Shown: positions 54,040 through 60,699, counted from the first letter of the stretch. The stretch: 64,000 nt of DNA from JAKZVK01 sp965237575 (GCA_965237575.1 CBDEGI010000004.1:2294001-2358000), one strand, 5' to 3'. Translations and numbers: made by a program. The notes: generated by a model from the letters alone, not told the origin.

Positions 54040-54234
54040 GTGCCAAAGTTGAAATCGCATCGCGGGGCGAGCAAGCGCTTCAAACTCACGAGTTCGGGCC
54101 GGGTCAAGCGCGGTCATTCGATGAAGAGCCACATCCTTACCTCGAAGACCACCAAGCGCAAACGCAAGTTACGGAAGAGCACCCTGGTCAGCCCGACCAT
54201 GGAGAAGGCCATCAGGGGCATGATCTCTTCCTAG
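54040..54234 (+). CDS. rpmI: 50S ribosomal protein L35
   Basis: 64 residues, GTG start with GGGAG upstream. Typical L35: MPKLKSHRGASKRFKLTSSG, RVKRGHSMKSHILTSKTTKRKRKLR, then a C-terminus MEKAIRGMISS. Structural component of the large ribosomal subunit. First gene of rpmI-rplT-pheS-pheT, the usual bacterial order. Confidence 0.97.
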   Translation: MPKLKSHRGASKRFKLTSSGRVKRGHSMKSHILTSKTTKRKRKLRKSTLVSPTMEKAIRGMISS

Positions 54235-54326
54235 AACACTCATAGGACGCGCGAGCTGCGCTCGGGGCACGTGCCTGCCTCGCCGTCCGTTAGCATCACC
54301 AACCCCAGAACCATTGGAGGGAAAGC

Positions 54327-54722
54327 GTGCCAAGAGTAACGCGCGGCAGCAAACGCCGCAACCGACGCAAGAAGATACTTTCCGCGGCCAAGGGCTACTA
54401 CCAGCGCAAGAGCAAGCTCTTTCGCTACGCCAAAGAGGCGGTGGAGCGCGGACGCAAGTTCGCCTACATCGGCCGTAGGCTCAAGAAGCGTGACTTCCGC
54501 TCGCTGTGGATCATCCGCATCGGCGCGGCGGCGCGGCTGCACGGGCTCTCCTACAACAAGCTCATCCACGGGCTCAAGCTCGCCGAGATCGACCTGAACC
54601 GCAAGATGCTCTCCGAGATGGCGATCCGCGATGCCAAGGGCTTCGAGCAGGTCGCCGCCCTCGCACGCGCCGCACTGGAGGCGCAAGGCTCGGGCCCCGA
54701 CACTCCCGCGGCCGCCTCGTAG
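54327..54722 (+). CDS. rplT: 50S ribosomal protein L20
   Basis: 131 residues with a GTG start (PRVTRGSKRRNRRKKILSAA). YYQRKSKLFRYAKEAVERG, RDFRSLWIIRIGAAARLHGLSYNKLI and LNRKMLSEMAIRDAKGFEQVA are all conserved L20 segments. Binds 23S rRNA early in assembly and in many bacteria represses its own operon. The C-terminal extension EAQGSGPDTPAAAS is slightly longer than usual. Confidence 0.97.
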   Translation: MPRVTRGSKRRNRRKKILSAAKGYYQRKSKLFRYAKEAVERGRKFAYIGRRLKKRDFRSLWIIRIGAAARLHGLSYNKLIHGLKLAEIDLNRKMLSEMAIRDAKGFEQVAALARAALEAQGSGPDTPAAAS

Positions 54723-54734
54723 GGGTTCGCCGGG

Positions 54735-55811
54735 ATGCCGATCGACGAACAGGCCGCGCAAGACCTCCCCGCCTTGCTCTCGAACGGCGAGACAATCGAG
54801 GGCCTGTACGGCCGCTTGCGCGACTCCTTCGACGGCGAACGCGGGGCTCTCAGCTCCGAAGACCAACTCAAAGCCCTCCGCGACCGCTGGCTGGGCCGCA
54901 AGAACGGCCTGCTAACCGGCACCAACGAGCGCTGGCTCAAGGCCGCGCCGCGCGAGGTCAAGCCTCAAGTCGGCCGGCTGCAGAACGAGACCAGAAAGCA
55001 CATCGAAGCAGCCCTGGCCGAGGCCAAGGGCGCGCTCGCCGACGCCGCGCAGACGCACGAGCAGCTTGACGTGACCCTGCCGGGTCCGCCACGGCGCATC
55101 GGCGCCCGGCACCCGATCACGCTCGTGCGGGAGGAGATCGAGTCGATCTTCCAAGGGCTGGGGTACTCGGTCGCCGAAGGCCCCGAGATCGAGACCTACC
55201 GCTACAACTTCGAGGCGCTGAACTTTCCGGCCGACCACCCGGCGGTGGACGAGATGGACACCTTGTTCATCGACGATCAGATTCTGCTGCGCACGCACAC
55301 GTCGCCGATTCAAATACGCGTCATGGAGCGCGAGACGCCTCCGCTGCGCTACGTCGTGCACGGCAAGGTTTACAGGAACGACACGGCGGACGCGACGCAC
55401 AGCCCGATGTTTCATCAGATCGAAATGTTCGCGGTGGACGAGAGCATCACGCTCAGCGATCTCAAGGGGACGTTGGACTATTTCCTGAAGCGGTTCTTCG
55501 GCCCCGAGACGAAAATGCGCTTCCGCCCCAGCTTCTTTCCCTTTACCGAGCCGAGCGCGGAAGTAGATATCTCGTGCATCTTCTGCGGCGGGGAGGGTTG
55601 CCGCATCTGCAAGGGGACGGGCTTCATCGAAGTGCTCGGCTGCGGCATGATCGACCCGGAAGTGTTTCGGCATGCGGGCTACGACCCGGAGCGCTATACC
55701 GGATTCGCCGCCGGCTTCGGGATCGACCGCTTCGCCATGCTCAAGTACGGCATCGACGATATTCAACTTCTGTTCCAAGGCGACGTGCGGTTTCTACGCC
55801 AGTTTCGGTAA
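54735..55811 (+). CDS. pheS: Phenylalanyl-tRNA synthetase alpha subunit
   Basis: 358 residues. The N-terminal coiled coil (about 1-105) is followed by the class II core: motif 1 in HPITLVREEIESIFQGLGYSV, motif 2 around THTSPIQIRVM and VHGKVYRNDTADATHSPMFHQIE, and motif 3 in GCGMIDPEVFRHAGYDPERYTGFAAGFGIDRFAMLKYGI. Zinc-like CIFCGGEGCRICKGTGFIEVLGCG appears between motifs 2 and 3. Forms the alpha2-beta2 enzyme with PheT; its stop overlaps the pheT start (TAATG). Confidence 0.97.
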   Translation: MPIDEQAAQDLPALLSNGETIEGLYGRLRDSFDGERGALSSEDQLKALRDRWLGRKNGLLTGTNERWLKAAPREVKPQVGRLQNETRKHIEAALAEAKGALADAAQTHEQLDVTLPGPPRRIGARHPITLVREEIESIFQGLGYSVAEGPEIETYRYNFEALNFPADHPAVDEMDTLFIDDQILLRTHTSPIQIRVMERETPPLRYVVHGKVYRNDTADATHSPMFHQIEMFAVDESITLSDLKGTLDYFLKRFFGPETKMRFRPSFFPFTEPSAEVDISCIFCGGEGCRICKGTGFIEVLGCGMIDPEVFRHAGYDPERYTGFAAGFGIDRFAMLKYGIDDIQLLFQGDVRFLRQFR

Positions 55812-57841
55812 TGCGCATTCTTCTCAGTTGGCTCGAAGACTTCGTCGAGATCCGTGAATCTCCCGGCGAGCTTGCCGAAGCTCTGACCATGGCCGGCCTC
55901 GCGGTCGACGAGGTGGATACGGCCGACGGCGAGACCGTCTTCGAGTTCGACATCACCGCGAACCGGCCCGACGCGATGAACCACCTCGGGATCGCCCGAG
56001 AGATTTCCGCGTTATACGGCCGCGCGCTGAAGCGTCCGACGGCGCAGGTTCCCGAGACGGACCCACCGGCCGCCGAGCGCGCGGCGATCGAGATTGCCGA
56101 CGCGGACTTGTGCGCGCGTTACTCGGGCCGGGTGGCGCTCGGCGTGGAAGTCAAGCCGTCCCCTGAGTGGATGCGCAACCGCATCGAGCTGTGCGGCATC
56201 CGCGGCATCAACAACATCGCTGATCTGACGAACTACGTGCTGCTCGAAATGGGGCACCCGACGCACGCTTTCGATCTCGACTTGCTTGGAGATTCGAAGA
56301 TCATCGTACGGCGGGCGCAGCCGGGCGAGAGCCTGCGCACCCTCGACGGCGTCGACCGAAAGCTCGCCGCGGATCACCTGGTGATTGCCGATGGGAAGCG
56401 TCCGGTGGCTCTGGCCGGCGTGATGGGCGGCGAGGAGACCGAGATCTCGGGCAGGACGTGTAACGTGTTGTTCGAGGCCGCTTGGTTCGACCCCGCCTCG
56501 ATTCGCCGCACCTCGCGCCACTTCACAATGCACACCGACGCCTCGCACCGCTTCGCGCGCGGAGCAGACGTGGGCGCGACCGCATGGGCCGCCGAACGGC
56601 TGGCGGCGCTGCTCGGCATGGTGAGTCGCGGCAGCGTGCTGCGGGGCGTGGTGGATACGTATGCGCGCAAGATCGAACGGCCCGCGATTCTGCTGCGGCG
56701 GGCGGCGTTGAAGCGGATCTTGGGAGTCGACGTACCCGACGAGGAAGTGGTTCGTATTCTCGCGGCGCTGGAATTCCCCGCCCAGGCGCGGGCGGAGGGT
56801 TGGCAAGTCGCACTGCCCACGCATCGGCTCGATGTCGAGCGCGAGATTGACCTCGTCGAAGAGGTAGCGCGCATTTACGGTTACAACCGGCTGCCGTCTC
56901 ACTTACCGGCGGGAAGCACGACGCCGGTGGAGGCTGCTTTCGCCGCCGAAGAGAAGGCCGTCCGCGTCACGGCGCGCGCGTTGGGATACGACGAGACGAT
57001 CGCACTGTCGTTTATCTCATCAGGCGAGGCTCGGCAGTTCGGCAGCACCGAACCCGTGGCCTTGCGAAATCCACTGTCGGAGACGCAGGACGTTCTGCGC
57101 AACACCTTGGTGCCGTCGATGCTGCGGGCGCTGGAGTGGAACCTCAACCGCAACGAGACGAGCGTACGGTTGATGGAGTTGGGGCGCCTGTACCGCGGCG
57201 GCAAGGGCGAGTACGAGGAGCCGCGCGTGCTGACGCTGGGGGCCACGGGGCTGGCGGCGCCCGAGTCGATCGGCCATGCCGGCAAGCCGTTCGACTTCTA
57301 TGAGTTGAAGTCCGACGTGGAGGCGGTGCTGGCGAACTTCGATGTCCGCCCGAGCTACGAGACGGCTGGCCTGCCGCCCTACTACCTGGCCGGGCGGGCG
57401 GCTCGCGTCACCGATGACGGCCAGGCGCTCGCCTACTTTGGCGAGGTGGACCCGCAGTCGCTCGAGGGCCGCAAGATTCGTCAGCCGGCCTTTGTCGCCG
57501 AGATCTTCCTCGACCCGCTCAAAAAGGATTCGTTGCGGCGGCCGAAACACCGGGCCTTGCCGCGGGTGCCGGCGGTGCATCGCGACTTTTCGCTGTTCGT
57601 GCCGGAGGGGACGGCGTTTGAAGACATCCGCACGGCCGTCGGCAAGCCGGAGTTTCTGGTCTTGCTCGAGCCGAGGGAAGTGTTCCGTGGCGAGCAGGTT
57701 CCCGACGGATTCTACAGCCTGTTGCTGCGGGCGGCTTGGCAGAAGAGGACCGAGAGCCTCACCGACGAAGAGGTGAACGGCTACGCCGAGCAATTGCTGG
57801 CGACCCTGACGGAAAAGCTCAAGGTGCGGCAACGCAAGTAG
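55811..57841 (+). CDS. pheT: Phenylalanyl-tRNA synthetase beta subunit, short form without EMAP domain
   Basis: 676 residues against the usual 780-800. After LLSWLEDFVEIRESPGELAEALTMAGLAVDEV the sequence goes directly to ETVFEFDITANRPDAMNHLGIAREISALYG, so the EMAP/tRNA-binding insertion near residues 40-150 is absent. The B3/B4 editing module (LFEAAWFDPASIRRTSRHFTMHTDASHRFARGAD), B5 (ILGVDVPDEEVVRILAAL) and the C-terminal FDX-ACB domain (RALPRVPAVHRDFSLFVPEG) are present. Start ATG 55811 overlaps the pheS stop. Shorter PheTs of this kind are known in some phyla. Confidence 0.95.
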   Translation: MRILLSWLEDFVEIRESPGELAEALTMAGLAVDEVDTADGETVFEFDITANRPDAMNHLGIAREISALYGRALKRPTAQVPETDPPAAERAAIEIADADLCARYSGRVALGVEVKPSPEWMRNRIELCGIRGINNIADLTNYVLLEMGHPTHAFDLDLLGDSKIIVRRAQPGESLRTLDGVDRKLAADHLVIADGKRPVALAGVMGGEETEISGRTCNVLFEAAWFDPASIRRTSRHFTMHTDASHRFARGADVGATAWAAERLAALLGMVSRGSVLRGVVDTYARKIERPAILLRRAALKRILGVDVPDEEVVRILAALEFPAQARAEGWQVALPTHRLDVEREIDLVEEVARIYGYNRLPSHLPAGSTTPVEAAFAAEEKAVRVTARALGYDETIALSFISSGEARQFGSTEPVALRNPLSETQDVLRNTLVPSMLRALEWNLNRNETSVRLMELGRLYRGGKGEYEEPRVLTLGATGLAAPESIGHAGKPFDFYELKSDVEAVLANFDVRPSYETAGLPPYYLAGRAARVTDDGQALAYFGEVDPQSLEGRKIRQPAFVAEIFLDPLKKDSLRRPKHRALPRVPAVHRDFSLFVPEGTAFEDIRTAVGKPEFLVLLEPREVFRGEQVPDGFYSLLLRAAWQKRTESLTDEEVNGYAEQLLATLTEKLKVRQRK

Positions 57842-58091
57842 CCTTGGCCAGCCGCCGGAGGCGAGCGATCTGCTTGCTGGGCTGGGATTTGTTGTTTCTC
57901 GCAAAGACGCTAAGGACCGCCAAGCCCGCAAGAAAGACATTACGTCTTCGCGTCCTTTGCGGTCCTTAGCGTCTTTGCGAGAAACAACCCTGCCACCCCC
58001 CGCTAGGGTTGCTTCGCTGGCCTACTGCTGCGCCGACCGTGGTCGCGGCTCTATGCGGCATCACTGTGCTTCGGCTGGGCCGTGCTACTCG
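57842..58091. other. Spacer after pheT with a large palindrome
   Basis: Apart from the 30-bp inverted repeat described separately, no gene or regulatory site is recognised here. Confidence 0.4.
57891..57988. repeat. 30-bp perfect inverted repeat with 38-nt structured loop
   Basis: Left arm 57891-57920 (GTTGTTTCTCGCAAAGACGC and TAAGGACCGC) and right arm 57959-57988 are exact reverse complements. The loop itself pairs imperfectly (CGCAAGAAAGAC with GTCTTCGCG). CGCAAAGACGC-type palindromes recur as dispersed repeats in many environmental bacterial genomes. It lies 50 bp after the pheT stop and may also end that transcript, though it lacks a U-tract. Confidence 0.9.
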
Positions 58092-58250
58092 GTGCCCAGA
58101 TTCGTTGATCACTTCGTACGCGGCTCGCCGATCAACGCCGTAGAACTTGTAATTGTGATCGGACTGATCAGTGTCGGCGTGCTGCTTGGCTGGCATCTGG
58201 CGACGTCGCAGCGGCTCAAGGCTTTCTTGTCGGCCCCCGAGCCTGAGTGA
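58092..58250 (+). CDS. Small one-helix membrane protein (52 residues)
   Basis: GTG start at 58092, reading VPRFVDHFVRGSPINAVELV then IVIGLISVGVLLGWHLATSQRLKAF. One clear transmembrane helix with a short basic C-terminal tail. No family recognised and the ribosome site is weak. Composition supports a real small protein, but it could be chance. Confidence 0.4.
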   Translation: MPRFVDHFVRGSPINAVELVIVIGLISVGVLLGWHLATSQRLKAFLSAPEPE

Positions 58251-58405
58251 GTTAGGCCTCCGAACCTACGAATCCTGGTCTTGAGTGGCGGGAAACTGTC
58301 CAGGCCCCGCAGTGCAACCTCCCCGCGCCAGTGCTGCCTCTTTTGTCTGTCTTAGGGGGGACGCTTCCGCAGATGGATCCTCCCTTGTCGATGGCAATTT
58401 TTCGC
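58251..58405. other. Intergenic region before the tRNA array promoter
   Basis: No coding or structural feature I can support. Confidence 0.35.
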
Positions 58406-58434
58406 TTGACATTTGTTGCGGATGCGGTTACCCT
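58406..58434 (+). promoter_or_regulatory. Probable sigma-70 promoter of the tRNA array
   Basis: TTGACA at 58406-58411, perfect -35 consensus, 17-bp spacer, then TACCCT at 58429-58434 as a weak -10. It points into the leader ORF and tRNA array. No other promoter is evident before the first tRNA. Confidence 0.55.
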
Positions 58435-58533
58435 CTGGTAGGTGGTGCTTAGTTGGATCGGATCGTGACTGACCCAGATCGAACGTCAAGCATACTCACA
58501 CAACCTCGGACGAGAAGGAGGAAAGGCCAACAG

Positions 58534-58617
58534 ATGCCAGATAGCATAGGCGAGAATAGTGGCTCGATCCTCGCGCGCTTCGAGGGTCAACGGCTCAGAT
58601 CCCTGGGCTGTTATTAA
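58534..58617 (+). CDS. 27-residue leader ORF ahead of the tRNA array
   Basis: ATG 58534 preceded by a strong GAAGGAGGAAAGG ribosome site. It encodes MPDSIGENSGSILARFEGQR then LRSLGCY and a stop. The 3' end of the ORF overlaps the left arm CTCAGATC (58594-58601) of a hairpin whose right arm GATCTGAG (58645-58652) begins the first tRNA-like element. A small stem GAAATC/GGTTTC lies in the loop. The arrangement resembles a leader peptide that could control folding or processing of the following RNA, but this is inference. It could also be a truncated gene. Confidence 0.5.
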   Translation: MPDSIGENSGSILARFEGQRLRSLGCY

Positions 58618-58645
58618 AACGACTGAAATCAATAGGTTTCAATCG

Positions 58646-58716
58646 ATCTGAGCGGGTCGATGAAGGATGGTTCTCGGGAACCGCCGGTGCGGGTGCGAGT
58701 CCCGCAGCAGATCCCA
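58646..58716 (+). tRNA. tRNA-like element, identity not assignable
   Basis: A clear T arm (GCGGG-TGCGAGT-CCCGC) followed by AGCAGAT, C and CCA. The 5' side begins ATCTGAG and pairs only partly with the acceptor 3' strand. The middle holds GGTT-CTCGGG-AACC, a 4-bp stem that does not give a normal 7-nt anticodon loop. Likely a degenerate or unusual tRNA. Confidence 0.35.
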
Positions 58717-58719
58717 CGT

Positions 58720-59066
58720 GGACTGCGTAGCTCAACAGTAGAGCAGCGGTTATAGCCCGTTCTTCGCCTCCTTATCCGCTCGGGCTGAAACCGCACGACC
58801 GAGGGGTTGTTGCGACTGGGTTTACGAAGGGCCGCGGTTGGAAATACCCGGCCTTTAACAGGAAAAGTGCGCCGTAAGTAGGGCGTGCAATGAGGGGTGG
58901 TTCCTGGATTGGACGGCAGGAACCACCCCTGGGCCGGACCGGCGAGAGGGTGGTTGTCCTTCCCGTGGCCCGTCAAGCCCGAGCTGGTGGGAAGGGCAAT
59001 GCACCTGATTCTGCCCTGCCATCTTTTCGGGGGAGGATCGAGGTTCGAAACCTCGGCTCGGGTCCA
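58720..59066 (+). ncRNA. Highly structured interval with tRNA-like 5' and 3' halves
   Basis: The left end reads GGACTGCGTAGCTCAACAGT-AGAGC, a normal tRNA 5' strand and D arm. What follows is not an anticodon arm but a long hairpin (GCGGTTATAGCCCG paired with CGGGCTGAAACCGC), then a 14-bp perfect hairpin (AGGGGTGGTTCCTG 58893-58906 with 58917-58930) and an 11-bp stem (58954-58964 with 58989-58999). The right end is a tRNA 3' half: T arm CGAGG-TTCGAAA-CCTCG (59039-59055), then GCTCGGG-T-CCA to 59066. GCTCGGG pairs perfectly with CCCGAGC at 58978-58984, which would give an 89-nt type II-like tRNA, but no acceptable anticodon arm forms. Not a recognised RNA family. Confidence 0.45.
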
Positions 59067-59092
59067 GTTTTTGCAGTGCCAAGGTTTGATGC

Positions 59093-59167
59093 GCAGGGTT
59101 GGTGTAACTGGCAGCATGACCGGCTCCAACCCGGTCGGTGGGGGTTCGAGTCCTTCACCCTGTGCCA
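59093..59167 (+). tRNA. tRNA-Trp (CCA)
   Basis: Acceptor GCAGGGT/ACCCTGT, discriminator G, encoded CCA. Anticodon arm ACCGG-CTCCAAC-CCGGT gives anticodon CCA. T arm GGGGG-TTCGAGT-CCTTC uses G-U pairs. Confidence 0.88.
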
Positions 59168-59209
59168 GAGTTTGTGGTCTTTGACAACTGAATATCCCTA
59201 CGAACTTCT

Positions 59210-59284
59210 TGCGGGATAGCTGGAGTGGCTCCAGTCCGGTCTCATAAGCCGGTGAGGGCGGTTCGATTCCGTCTCCCGCAACCA
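59210..59284 (+). tRNA. tRNA with CAT anticodon (Met, or Ile2 if modified)
   Basis: Acceptor TGCGGGA/TCCCGCA, discriminator A, encoded CCA. Anticodon arm CCGGT-CTCATAA-GCCGG. T1-A72 and the lack of three G-C pairs at the base of the loop argue against an initiator. Confidence 0.85.
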
Positions 59285-59285
59285 A

Positions 59286-59360
59286 GCCGGAGTCGTTCAA
59301 TAGATAGGACCCTGGGCTTCGAACCCAGTGATGCGGGTGCAAATCCTGTCTCCGGTTCCA
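59286..59360 (+). tRNA. tRNA-Arg (TCG)
   Basis: Acceptor GCCGGAG/CTCCGGT, encoded CCA. Anticodon arm CTGGG-CTTCGAA-CCCAG. T loop TGCAAAT instead of the usual TTCRANY. Confidence 0.82.
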
Positions 59361-59362
59361 AA

Positions 59363-59438
59363 AGGGGCGTAGTTCAGCGAAGAGAACAGTCGGCTCCTAC
59401 CCGACAGGTCGAGGGTTTGAATCCCTCCGCCCCTTCCA
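59363..59438 (+). tRNA. tRNA-Arg (CCT)
   Basis: Acceptor AGGGGCG/CGCCCCT, encoded CCA. Anticodon arm GTCGG-CTCCTAC-CCGAC. T arm GAGGG-TTTGAAT-CCCTC. Confidence 0.87.
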
Positions 59439-59455
59439 ATTCTTCCCCCAAGTTT

Positions 59456-59533
59456 GGCCGTGTAGCTCCAATAGGTAGAGCGTCCGGTTGAAGCCCGGAG
59501 CCTGTGCTGGTTCGACTCCAGCTGCGGCCACCA
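59456..59533 (+). tRNA. tRNA-Phe (GAA)
   Basis: Acceptor GGCCGTG/TGCGGCC, discriminator A, encoded CCA. Anticodon arm TCCGG-TTGAAGC-CCGGA. Standard D arm TAGCTCCAATAGGTAGAGC. Confidence 0.88.
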
Positions 59534-59541
59534 AGTTCTGC

Positions 59542-59617
59542 CGGCGGGTGGCCTAATCGGCAAGGCGCCTGACTGTTACTCAGGATGATGGAGGTTCGAG
59601 TCCTCCCCTGCCGGCCA
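59542..59617 (+). tRNA. tRNA-Asn (GTT), array copy
   Basis: Acceptor CGGCGGG/CCTGCCG, encoded CCA. Anticodon arm CCTGA-CTGTTAC-TCAGG. A second, unrelated-looking Asn tRNA lies at 61878 on the minus strand. Confidence 0.88.
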
Positions 59618-59622
59618 AATTC

Positions 59623-59699
59623 GGACCCGTAGCCAAGTGGGAAGGCGGCCGGCTGCAGCCCGGTCCACGCGTTGGGTTCGATTCCCACCGGGTCCTCCA
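59623..59699 (+). tRNA. tRNA-Cys (GCA)
   Basis: Acceptor GGACCCG/CGGGTCC, discriminator T, encoded CCA. Anticodon arm GCCGG-CTGCAGC-CCGGT. Confidence 0.88.
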
Positions 59700-59706
59700 G
59701 CAATAC

Positions 59707-59781
59707 TCGGAGATGGTGCAAACGGAAGCATGGGTGGCTTTGATCCACCGGATCCTGGTTCGAGTCCAGGTCTCCGAGCCA
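59707..59781 (+). tRNA. tRNA-Gln (TTG)
   Basis: Acceptor TCGGAGA/TCTCCGA, discriminator G, encoded CCA. Anticodon arm GGTGG-CTTTGAT-CCACC. Confidence 0.88.
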
Positions 59782-59796
59782 AGTTTTGAGAATCAC

Positions 59797-59874
59797 GGAC
59801 CGTTGGCGCAGTCTGGTGGTCGCGCTCGGTTGTCAGCCGAGAGGTCATGGGTTCGAATCCCATACGGTCCGCCA
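59797..59874 (+). tRNA. tRNA-Asp (GTC)
   Basis: Acceptor GGACCGT/ACGGTCC, discriminator G, encoded CCA. Anticodon arm CTCGG-TTGTCAG-CCGAG. Confidence 0.9.
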
Positions 59875-59879
59875 AGTTT

Positions 59880-59932
59880 GGGCGACCGCGGTGTGAAGGG
59901 GGCTCCCCGGAAACACCGCCTGCCTGTCGCCC
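59880..59932 (+). ncRNA. 53-nt hairpin inside the tRNA array
   Basis: GGGCGAC (59880-59886) pairs with GTCGCCC (59926-59932) like an acceptor stem. Inside lies GCGGTGT-...-ACACCGC with a GGGG/CCCC tip. There is no T arm, D arm or CCA, so this is not a tRNA. It may be a processing signal or a collapsed tRNA. Confidence 0.5.
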
Positions 59933-59944
59933 AATTGAGTTCGA

Positions 59945-60020
59945 GCGTCCTTGGTGTTAACGGACAGCATGTTTGGCTTCCAACCAAAGGGTGCGGGTTC
60001 GACTCCCGCAGGACGCTCCA
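59945..60020 (+). tRNA. tRNA-Gly (TCC)
   Basis: Acceptor GCGTCCT/AGGACGC, discriminator T, encoded CCA. Anticodon arm TTTGG-CTTCCAA-CCAAA. T arm GCGGG-TTCGACT-CCCGC. Confidence 0.88.
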
Positions 60021-60021
60021 A

Positions 60022-60100
60022 CAGGGTGTAGCTCAGTCTGGCCAGAGTCCCCGCTTCGGAAGCGGGTTGTTCGTTGGTTCGAATCCAACCGCCCTGACCA
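60022..60100 (+). tRNA. tRNA-Pro (CGG)
   Basis: Acceptor CAGGGTG/CGCCCTG, discriminator A, encoded CCA. Anticodon arm CCCGC-TTCGGAA-GCGGG. Confidence 0.88.
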
Positions 60101-60109
60101 CTTCGATGT

Positions 60110-60184
60110 GGGTTCGTAGTTCAACAGCAGAACAGGTGATTTTTAACCACCAAGATGAGGGTGCGAATCCTTCCGAACCCACCA
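60110..60184 (+). tRNA. tRNA-Lys (TTT)
   Basis: Acceptor GGGTTCG/CGAACCC, discriminator A, encoded CCA. Anticodon arm GGTGA-TTTTTAA-CCACC with an A-C mismatch next to the loop. T loop TGCGAAT. Confidence 0.82.
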
Positions 60185-60185
60185 C

Positions 60186-60260
60186 GGGCCTGTAGCTCAA
60201 CGGAGAGCCTCTGCCTTGCAAGCAGCAAGATTGCGAGTGCAAACCTCGCCGGGTCCACCA
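60186..60260 (+). tRNA. tRNA-Ala (TGC)
   Basis: Acceptor GGGCCTG/CGGGTCC, discriminator A, encoded CCA. Anticodon loop CTTGCAA on stem CTGC/GCAG. T loop TGCAAAC. The usual G3-U70 alanine identity pair is present (G3 opposite T). Confidence 0.83.
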
Positions 60261-60279
60261 AGCTTCGTCTGAATCAGAT

Positions 60280-60355
60280 AGGTCCATAGCTCAACCGGCA
60301 GAGCACCCGGTTCTTACCCGGGAGGTTGGGGGTTCGACGCCCTCTGGGCCTACCA
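60280..60355 (+). tRNA. tRNA-Lys (CTT)
   Basis: Acceptor AGGTCCA/TGGGCCT, discriminator A, encoded CCA. Anticodon arm CCCGG-TTCTTAC-CCGGG. Confidence 0.88.
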
Positions 60356-60360
60356 AGCTC

Positions 60361-60437
60361 GGCCTTGTAGCCCAATCGGCAGAGGCGTCCGCCTCAAGAG
60401 CGGAGGAGTGAAGGTTCGAAGCCTTCCAAGGCCACCA
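60361..60437 (+). tRNA. tRNA with CAA (Leu) anticodon but short variable loop
   Basis: Acceptor GGCCTTG/CAAGGCC, discriminator A, encoded CCA. Anticodon arm TCCGC-CTCAAGA-GCGGA. The variable region is only about five bases before T arm GAAGG-TTCGAAG-CCTTC, whereas bacterial leucine tRNAs have a long variable arm. The body is nearly the same as the TAG tRNA at 60537. Confidence 0.83.
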
Positions 60438-60444
60438 AGTTCGT

Positions 60445-60521
60445 GCCCCGCTGGCGGAATTGGCATACGCAGCGGCTTCAGAACCCGCTGGCTCCAGGTT
60501 CGAATCCTGGGCGGGGTACCA
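60445..60521 (+). tRNA. tRNA with CAG (Leu) anticodon but short variable loop
   Basis: Acceptor GCCCCGC/GCGGGGT, discriminator A, encoded CCA. D arm TGGCGGAATTGGCATACGC is leucine-like. Loop TTCAGAA on stem GCGGC/CCCGC with a C-C mismatch. The variable region is TGGCT only. Confidence 0.82.
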
Positions 60522-60536
60522 GGTTCCATCAGTATC

Positions 60537-60613
60537 GGCCTTGTAGCCCAACTGGCAGAGGCATCCGCTTTAGAAGCGGAGCAGTGAAGGTTCGAATCCT
60601 TCCAGGGCCACCA
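60537..60613 (+). tRNA. tRNA with TAG (Leu) anticodon but short variable loop
   Basis: Acceptor GGCCTTG/CAGGGCC, discriminator A, encoded CCA. Anticodon arm TCCGC-TTTAGAA-GCGGA. Variable region about five bases. Paralogue of the tRNA at 60361 with a changed anticodon. Confidence 0.83.
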
Positions 60614-60616
60614 TGT

Positions 60617-60699
60617 GGGTCGTACCGCGTGGCGCGGAAGCGGGCTGTAACCCCGCGGCTCGACGAGCACCGCTGGTTCGATTCCAGCACGACCCACCA
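60617..60699 (+). tRNA. tRNA-Tyr (GTA)
   Basis: Acceptor GGGTCGT/ACGACCC, discriminator A, encoded CCA. Anticodon arm GCGGG-CTGTAAC-CCCGC. The long variable arm (GGCTCGACGAGCACC) is as expected for tyrosine, so the array does hold one normal type II tRNA. Confidence 0.88.

Noticed and set aside
53428..54132. 234-codon minus-strand frame upstream of rpmI
   Set aside because: Overlaps rpmI, biased composition, no ribosome site or recognisable motif.
58646..59066. Assignment of the first two tRNA-like elements as Ser or Sec tRNAs
   Set aside because: Neither gives a proper 5-bp anticodon stem with 7-nt loop, so no anticodon can be read honestly.
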